Of a stretch of 45,959 nt of DNA, positions 41,458 to 45,959 are shown one piece after another. This stretch comes from Hyphomicrobiaceae bacterium. GTDB lineage: Bacteria; Pseudomonadota; Alphaproteobacteria; Rhizobiales; Hyphomicrobiaceae. The first letter of the stretch is position 1. Each line of letters begins with the position of its first letter. The stretch lies in NCBI GenBank assembly GCA_022844275.1, contig JALHMB010000018.1:1-45959 (forward strand). Reading direction: 5' to 3'. The notes under the pieces were generated by a model. That model saw nothing but the letters and a program-made list of their open reading frames with translations. It did not search any database and was not told the DNA's origin. The position numbers and the translations under genes were made by a program.

Positions 41458-42399
41458 TCAGAGTGATCTGGCGACGCGCAATCCCTGCACGCCGCTGCGG
41501 TTATGGGGCAGGTTCCAGTAGCGAAAGGCCGAGCGCAAAATGTTTGGGCTGTAATTCCAGGCGCCCCCGCGTGCGACGCGCCAAGTGCAATCGCCCGTCG
41601 CCCTGACGCTGCCGTCCCCGGGATTGCCGCGATTGCTCTCGTTCCAGCAATCGTCCGTCCAATCCCAGACGTTACCATGCACATTGTAAAGACCCCATGC
41701 ATTGCGGCCGAAGCTATCCACCGGAACCGTTTTCTGCCGCCACGTACCCGTCGGGCCCTGCGCATAACCAACCGTGCCGTTGTAGTTGGCCCAGTCCGTA
41801 GAGATAGTGGATCCCCACCAGTACGGCGTCGACGTGCCGGAGCGCGCCGCGTATTCGCGCTCTGTTTCGGACGGCAAGCGGTAGCGTTTTCCGGTCGTGT
41901 AGGATAGCCATGAGACATAGGCTTTCGCCGCCTTCAAATCGACGCACGTTACCGGGTGGCGGTCGTCCTGTTCAAATCCAGGCGAGCGCCACGATCGGTC
42001 TGTACGCTCTTCCCACGTGGTGCCCGTCCAGAAGTAGCAACCCTCTTCCGGCTCGTACCCCGTTGCCGCGACAAAGGCAGCAAATTCGCCGCGTGTCACA
42101 GCAAATGCGCCAATGGCAAACGGCTTGGCGATGATTACTCGCACCTGATCTTCGCGCTCGCCATCACGTTCCGGTTCTTGCGGCGGAGAACCCATCATAA
42201 ATTGTCCGGCGGGAACAACGACCATCTCCGGGCAGTCTGGGCAGTCCCTAAATCTCTCGCCCATGCCGGGCTCGATACAACGGTTCATGTCCGTCCCATC
42301 GCCAACCCGCAAACCCGCGCACTTTTCCGAAGCGGCCGGGCCGATCGCATGAAGAAGGATCATCGAGACAAAGATAAGCAAGAGTGCGTGCATCGACAT
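41458..42399 (-). CDS. Exported formylglycine-generating-enzyme-like protein without catalytic cysteines
   Basis: Predicted 313-residue protein with a Sec-type signal (LLLIFVSMILLHAIGPAAS). The FGE/sulfatase-modifying fold is clear: MVVVPAGQFMMGSPPQEPERDGE, FAIGAFAVTRGEFAAFV, PVTCVDLKAAKAYVSWLS, YRLPSETEREYAARSG, NAWGLYNVHGNVWDWTDD and RVARGGAWNYSPNILRSAFR. In true aerobic FGE two cysteines lie near the end; here those positions read Pro and Ser (Ser290 in NILRSAFRYW), so it should not make formylglycine that way. Members lacking them serve as binding or structural domains. Cellular role unknown. Confidence 0.85.
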   Translation of the reverse strand: MSMHALLLIFVSMILLHAIGPAASEKCAGLRVGDGTDMNRCIEPGMGERFRDCPDCPEMVVVPAGQFMMGSPPQEPERDGEREDQVRVIIAKPFAIGAFAVTRGEFAAFVAATGYEPEEGCYFWTGTTWEERTDRSWRSPGFEQDDRHPVTCVDLKAAKAYVSWLSYTTGKRYRLPSETEREYAARSGTSTPYWWGSTISTDWANYNGTVGYAQGPTGTWRQKTVPVDSFGRNAWGLYNVHGNVWDWTDDCWNESNRGNPGDGSVRATGDCTWRVARGGAWNYSPNILRSAFRYWNLPHNRSGVQGLRVARSL

Positions 42400-42570
42400 C
42401 AGCTATGCCGACCTATAGTTGATCCTGCGTGGCGCGAACCCATCCTGGCTCCACAAAGCGCCGAGGGCAACATCAGGACGGAGATCATTCGTCGAGATGG
42501 GCGAAAGGGACGCCATTCTTCGCAATTTCCAGTATTTCTGCGGGCGGAGACTGAGCCCTTGCCGCGACTC

Positions 42571-42744
42571 ATGGCGGTCCGCTCTGCCTTGGAAACCGGT
42601 ACCTGCTTTTTGGGAGCGTTGGACGCGACGGCGATCATGCTACGGTGCAGTGACCTGCTCGCCATCTATCCTCTCAGCAAAACGCGCGCGCTGATTGAGC
42701 ACCATGAGCAACGTCGTCAAACCCTCGGTCTCTACGGGGGGTAA
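42571..42744 (+). CDS. Possible coding fragment, doubtful
   Basis: ATG 42571 opens 57 codons ending in GLYGG; the same frame stays open a further 150 bases upstream with GC-ending codons and protein-like residues (ALETGTCFLGALDATAIMLR), so this may be the tail of a lost gene. No ribosome site or family recognised, and the opposite strand is also open. Listed for completeness. Confidence 0.25.
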   Translation: MAVRSALETGTCFLGALDATAIMLRCSDLLAIYPLSKTRALIEHHEQRRQTLGLYGG

Positions 42745-42762
42745 CACTTCGATGGCAGGTCT

Positions 42763-42984
42763 TTAAACACATCGCGCGTCCACGAGCGGCATCGCCCCTG
42801 GGGCAGCGCGTTGTTTGGCCCTCGCGAGCACTTCGGCGCGCTCCGGCAGTGTCAGTCGGAGAAAACGATCAAGGACCGTGCCACTGACTTCATAGATGCC
42901 GCAGTGGGGGCAATCGATGCGGATGCCATCAAGATCACCAGGCGTTTTGTCACGCGCGACTGCACCACAACCGCAACATTGCAT
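42763..42984 (-). CDS. Small zinc-ribbon-like protein
   Basis: Predicted 73 residues. ATG 42984 has AGGAGA upstream at good spacing. Two cysteine pairs (CCGC near the start and CPHC at about 25-28) could form a zinc ribbon; a helical tail follows (VLDRFLRLTLPERAEVLARAKQRA). Similar short Cys-rich proteins are widespread in Bradyrhizobium-like genomes and of unknown function; nucleic acid binding is one possibility. Confidence 0.72.
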   Translation of the reverse strand: MQCCGCGAVARDKTPGDLDGIRIDCPHCGIYEVSGTVLDRFLRLTLPERAEVLARAKQRAAPGAMPLVDARCV

Positions 42985-43163
42985 GGGCTGTTCTCCTATC
43001 CGGCCACGCTTCGCCCAACCGTCTACGGCAGGCTTAATGGCGCCAAAGCCCGTACTTTACCTTCACGTCCGCATGTCGAACAGCGTTCGGAGCGGAGGTT
43101 ACCGGCAATGACTTTAATGGCAGCGCACAAGCTCGCAAGCGAGCGTCGTGTATGTCGGCCCGA

Positions 43164-43500
43164 GCCAAACTCGATCCTGCGTGCCTTGGCCGCTTGGGCT
43201 TTGGGCAAGGTCACTGTGAGCACCCCATGCTTCAACTCAGCGGTGATGGTCTCCAGATCGATCTTATTGGATAGCGAAAAGGGGCGACGGTAGTGACCAA
43301 CGTTGTACTCCGTGAGACGGGCTGCAGGCCCTCGTACTTCGAAAAATCCGCGCGACCCTCGACCAACAGCGTCCCGGCTTCGACGCTGACGTCGACATTG
43401 CTTTGTCGACACCGGGCATTTCGAGAACAACACTCAGGGCGTGCTCGGCCTCGCTGACGCCACGAACATGCAGACGTGTCCAGACGAGCGGCTTGTCTCG
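43164..43500 (-). pseudogene. Hsp20 small heat-shock gene with two one-base deletions
   Basis: Close relative of the intact gene at 38385. One frame gives AEHALSVVLEMPGVDK; a base is missing near 43400-43403, after which a second frame would continue NVDVSVEAG. A second base is missing near 43313-43315, after which a third frame gives TEYNVGHYRRPFSLSNKID and LKHGVLTVTLPKAQAAKARRIEFG. At both sites the intact gene has one extra base at the matching position. The N-terminal 20 or so codons are also unlike the intact gene, and the stop is lost. Clearly non-functional. Confidence 0.88.
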
Positions 43501-43765
43501 GCCGTTTTCGGACCTCTTTGGAGAATGGGAGTCGCTCTTATCAGGGCGCGAGGAACTTAAGAAACGCGCCGCGCTAACCAAGCTACTCCCATCCTGGCGG
43601 TTTGGACGACCCGGTTTATTGCTGAGCATCGACGCGAACCTGGAGGGACGGCCCCAAAAACCAAGCCGCAAGCAGAGGCACTGCAACTATTTTGGGCATC
43701 CGCGCTTTACCAAACGGGCGAGTTTCTGCCATTCCCGGAAAGGAAAGCGTGAATAATGGGGCGGT

Positions 43766-44890
43766 ATGCGAACCAAGCTTGAGGCCTCATATTGCTCTCG
43801 GAATGAAATTGGGCTGGAATTCACTGGCCCAGCTGCCGTGCCTGGTTTTTGCGAGGCTGCGGCGCGCGTACCGCCACCCGGCTTTGGAATGTCGTCCGCC
43901 GTCGTGAGGGCCGATAGCGGGGCCGTCACAGCAACGAGCCTCGTATTTCGCACAAGCTACCGCCTGGACACGTCTCTGCCGGTGGGCCTCCGCCGACCTG
44001 TCGCCTTGCTCGCTCGACTGGTTCCGCGCATGGTGGAGGTTCCCGTCCTGGCACTGGGGTTGCCGGTGTTTGACCGGTGTCCTCTAGGCTTGCCAGCGAC
44101 CGCTTCACCATCCGAGCGCGCGCAGATCTTATCCAATCTTCTTCAGGGTCTTGAAGCCGAAGCCCACGCGAGTGGCGCGGACTTGATTGCGGTCAAAGAC
44201 GTGGGTGCGCGGGAAGCGAGCTGGGCCGATCCCGTATTGCACGAGCGCCGCTACGCAAGAATGGCGTCTTTGCCCATTGCCGTGCTCGATTTGCCCTATG
44301 CTAATTTCGATCAATATCTCCAAAGCTTGCCGGCGACCGTGCGCAGCGATCTCCGGCGTAAAATGCGACAGTCAGCGCATTCGGTATACTTTACAAAATG
44401 CTGCAAGGCATCCGACCTGCCAGATGAGATTGCCGAGTTGTACAATAATACACGTGCCAATGGACATGCCGATTATGGCCATTTTGATGCGCTCGCGCCA
44501 CGCTACGTTCACGAGATCATCGAGGCGGTAAAAGGCGCCGAGGTACTACTTGGTTGGGTCGGCGATCAATTAGTAAGCTTTGCGCTCATCCTCATGACTG
44601 CTGAGGCGATGTTTGCACATCAGATTGGCATGCGCTATCCAGCCGCCCGGCAGAAGAATATATACTTTCTAAACTGGATTGAGGCCGTTCGCTATTGCAT
44701 TGAACGGAGAATTCCACGGCTCGAGTTTGGTCAGACATGCTACCAGACTAAAATTCGCCTTGGGTGCCGCCTTGAGCCCTCCTTAGTTTACGTCCGGCAT
44801 CGCGTTCCTCCGATTAATGCTGCTCTCAGGCTCATTGCGCCTCGATTTGGGTTTGATCGTATGGAAGCAAGCCATCGATCACTTCATTAA
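43766..44890 (+). CDS. GNAT/FemAB-like acyltransferase
   Basis: Predicted 374-residue cytoplasmic protein. The C-terminal half resembles the FemAB-like or Acetyltransf_6 fold: YLQSLPATVRSDLRRKMRQ, ELYNNTRANGHADYGHFDAL, EVLLGWVGDQLVSFALIL, YFLNWIEAVRYCIERRIPRLEFGQ. Such proteins transfer amino acids or acyl groups to peptidoglycan precursors or other amines; the substrate here is not known. ATG 43766 has GGGGCGG just upstream. It converges on the small secreted protein gene at 45081 across a stretch with three hairpins. Confidence 0.8.
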   Translation: MRTKLEASYCSRNEIGLEFTGPAAVPGFCEAAARVPPPGFGMSSAVVRADSGAVTATSLVFRTSYRLDTSLPVGLRRPVALLARLVPRMVEVPVLALGLPVFDRCPLGLPATASPSERAQILSNLLQGLEAEAHASGADLIAVKDVGAREASWADPVLHERRYARMASLPIAVLDLPYANFDQYLQSLPATVRSDLRRKMRQSAHSVYFTKCCKASDLPDEIAELYNNTRANGHADYGHFDALAPRYVHEIIEAVKGAEVLLGWVGDQLVSFALILMTAEAMFAHQIGMRYPAARQKNIYFLNWIEAVRYCIERRIPRLEFGQTCYQTKIRLGCRLEPSLVYVRHRVPPINAALRLIAPRFGFDRMEASHRSLH

Positions 44891-44956
44891 TCCCGTCTCC
44901 CCCATCGGGAGCTGGGCAACCCGTTGGGTTAGACCGGGCGTCGTCTCTCCTCAAGC

Positions 44957-45058
44957 CGAGAGCTCGGGCTCGGCTCTCGAACAGAAAACTGGATCCGAAG
45001 CCGCCGGGCGTCGACTTCGGATCCTAGCGGAAGCGGAGACGACAGAACGAGCTTCCGC
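44957..45058. repeat. Three hairpins in a row between convergent genes
   Basis: Three perfect inverted repeats follow one another: CGAGAGC/GCTCTCG (44957-44963 with 44973-44979), GGATCCGAAG/CTTCGGATCC (44991-45000 with 45015-45024) and GCGGAAGC/GCTTCCGC (45027-45034 with 45051-45058). They fill the space between a rightward gene ending at 44890 and a leftward one ending at 45081. No long T-runs, so simple termination is not proven; a two-way transcription stop, a REP-like element or a structured RNA are the options. Confidence 0.6.
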
Positions 45059-45080
45059 GGAGCAAGCCGCTGGAGGACGG

Positions 45081-45296
45081 CTAGTTGCGTTCCTTGCAGA
45101 CAACTGCAATTTGCTTCGTCGCCTCCTCACGCGTCACATACGCGCGATCGCCGACGATAGTTACGGTCTTCTCGGTCGGACGCTTCTCCACGACCTTGCA
45201 CTTCTTGTCGGGACCGCGCACGACGTAATACTCCGCTGCCATGGCAGCGGTCACGCTGCCGAGCAGGATGGTGGCAGTAAGGACATACTTAATCAT
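45081..45296 (-). CDS. Small secreted protein of unknown function
   Basis: Predicted 71 residues. ATG 45296 is taken because the signal peptide starts there (MIKYVLTATILLGSVTAAMAA, cleavage expected after AMA) and AAGGA lies about 9 bases upstream. The mature part (EYYVVRGPDKKCKVVEKRPTE, then TIVGDRAYVTREEATKQIAVVC) belongs to a group common in Bradyrhizobium-like bacteria, with a YYVV start and two cysteines that could form a disulfide. Probably periplasmic; role unknown. Confidence 0.78.
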   Translation of the reverse strand: MIKYVLTATILLGSVTAAMAAEYYVVRGPDKKCKVVEKRPTEKTVTIVGDRAYVTREEATKQIAVVCKERN

Positions 45297-45661
45297 CGGG
45301 AGTTTCCTTTTCCTATCCGACGTCCTCAAAGTCCGCCGACAACTCGTGTCGAATATCGTTCGTTCCATTTTTCCACTCGCTGAATTGGTCATCGAACGCC
45401 TGACGCCGGAAGGCGGGCGATTCCTGGTGGTCGGACACGAGTTGGCGAAAGACTTGTTCCGCGCTTTTGGCGACTTCGCCGATGCACCAGTTGCTTCGTG
45501 CTGCTGAGGTTGCCGTCAGCTGCTGATGGGATCGAGCCCGGCTCGGCACCAAGTGTTGTTTTCCATCGAAGCCACGCAACTAGTCGGTCGGACAGGTAGC
45601 GCCGACAAGGTTTTACCTCCCGCCGGCCGCCGGTACCGCCGCTTGCAGCGAGTGCTACTAG
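45297..45661. other. Stretch without a convincing gene
   Basis: About 365 bases. A leftward frame at 45313-45579 is open and reads moderately protein-like, but its only starts are TTG-type without a ribosome site, and the opposite strand is open too, so I do not call it. The promoter and leader of the secreted-protein gene at 45296 should lie in the left part. Confidence 0.45.
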
Positions 45662-45754
45662 TCAGTTTCCGTTGGCGTACATCTGGAGCGCGACGCCGAT
45701 AAGGACGATATGCGCTGTCATCATCACCAGGAACGGTACGAGGAAACCGCGCAT
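45662..45754 (-). CDS. 30-residue single-helix membrane protein
   Basis: ATG 45754 with GAGG 6 bases upstream opens a 30-residue frame: MRGFLVPFLVMMTAHIVLIG then a polar end (VALQMYANGN), i.e. one membrane helix. It starts 7 bases after the stop of the partial membrane protein upstream, so the two are probably translated from one message. Function unknown; too small for routine gene finders. Confidence 0.6.
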   Translation of the reverse strand: MRGFLVPFLVMMTAHIVLIGVALQMYANGN

Positions 45755-45761
45755 GGCTGCC

Positions 45762-45959
45762 TCACTTCGTTCGCGGCTGAGGATCGGGCGTGACCGGTAC
45801 CCTCGGTACGGTGCGCTCCCGCGCCGTTTCGTTTGAACTTGTGCTGATCGATGGACTGCTCGGGTTTCGGTCGACGACGGCGATGACCATAAGCGCTGCT
45901 ATGGCGAAGAACGCGAAGGCGGCCACAATCCACCCCAAAGTGGAGCTGTTCCTGCGGTA
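45762..45959 (-). CDS. Small membrane protein, start outside the window
   Basis: An open frame enters from the right edge and stops at 45762-45764, giving the last 65 residues. It has a clear membrane helix (GWIVAAFAFFAIAALMVIAVV) followed by a polar, Ser/Thr/Pro-rich tail (DRNPSSPSISTSS and on to PRTK). With no start visible it looks like a short single-helix protein of the type common in rhizobia. It precedes the 30-residue membrane protein in the same direction. Confidence 0.6.
   Translation of the reverse strand, partial: YRRNSSTLGWIVAAFAFFAIAALMVIAVVDRNPSSPSISTSSNETARERTVPRVPVTPDPQPRTK

Noticed and set aside
44817-45383. Rightward open frame of 188 codons
   Set aside because: Overlaps the end of the GNAT-like gene, runs through the three hairpins and lies antisense to the secreted-protein gene; no ribosome site.
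45313-45579. Leftward open frame of 88 codons
   Set aside because: Moderately protein-like, but only a TTG start with no ribosome site and an equally open opposite strand.
1-45959. tRNA, rRNA or CRISPR array
   Set aside because: No cloverleaf, rRNA-like sequence or regularly spaced repeat was noticed on reading; a dedicated scan was not possible.

Overview
The window reads as a chromosomal segment of a GC-rich alphaproteobacterium, most likely of the order Hyphomicrobiales (Bradyrhizobium/Rhodoplanes-like). The pointers are Tat-exported Hint-domain proteins, an HWE-type histidine kinase, rhizobial-type small heat-shock proteins, tiny one-helix membrane proteins and generally GC-ending codons. 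This is inferred from family knowledge; no search was run.

Left edge (1-2590): the end of an IS3-family insertion sequence, then two tandem paralogues that each carry a twin-arginine signal and one Hint (Hedgehog/intein) domain. A strong intrinsic terminator closes the second one.

Polysaccharide locus (2622-35058): a NusG/RfaH-like antiterminator gene diverges from a large exopolysaccharide or capsule cluster. A first block (3590-12025) encodes an outer-membrane export lipoprotein (Wza/GumB type), a co-polymerase fused to a tyrosine kinase (Wzc/ExoP type), a J-domain protein, a membrane-anchored protein with a jelly-roll-like C-terminus, an inverted YdcF-family gene, a small FecR-like secreted protein and an O-antigen ligase/polymerase-like membrane protein. 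A separate gene encodes the polyprenyl-phosphate sugar-phosphate transferase that starts the chain (12382-13908). A long, tightly overlapping run (14357-35058) then encodes an ABC exporter (Wzm/Wzt), two methyltransferases, twelve glycosyltransferases (including a GT11 fucosyltransferase), a Wzy-like polymerase, a hexapeptide acetyltransferase and a Tat-exported beta-helix protein that may cut or modify the polymer. No Wzx flippase is visible, so the locus mixes parts of the Wzx/Wzy and ABC-dependent pathways.

Right part (35066-45959): an accessory, stress-related region with many short genes. It holds a small Tat-signal protein, an XRE regulator, a functional pair of Hsp20 genes, two decayed Hsp20 pseudogenes (one internally deleted and frameshifted, one with two single-base deletions), a hybrid HWE histidine kinase, a formylglycine-generating-enzyme-like protein without the catalytic cysteines, a zinc-ribbon protein, a GNAT/FemAB-like protein, and several very small membrane or secreted proteins. 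Three hairpins in a row lie between two convergent genes at 44957-45058.

The strongest leads are the paired stand-alone Hint proteins, the hybrid export logic of the polysaccharide locus with its possible methyl-cap/Wzt reader pair, and the local growth and decay of Hsp20 genes.
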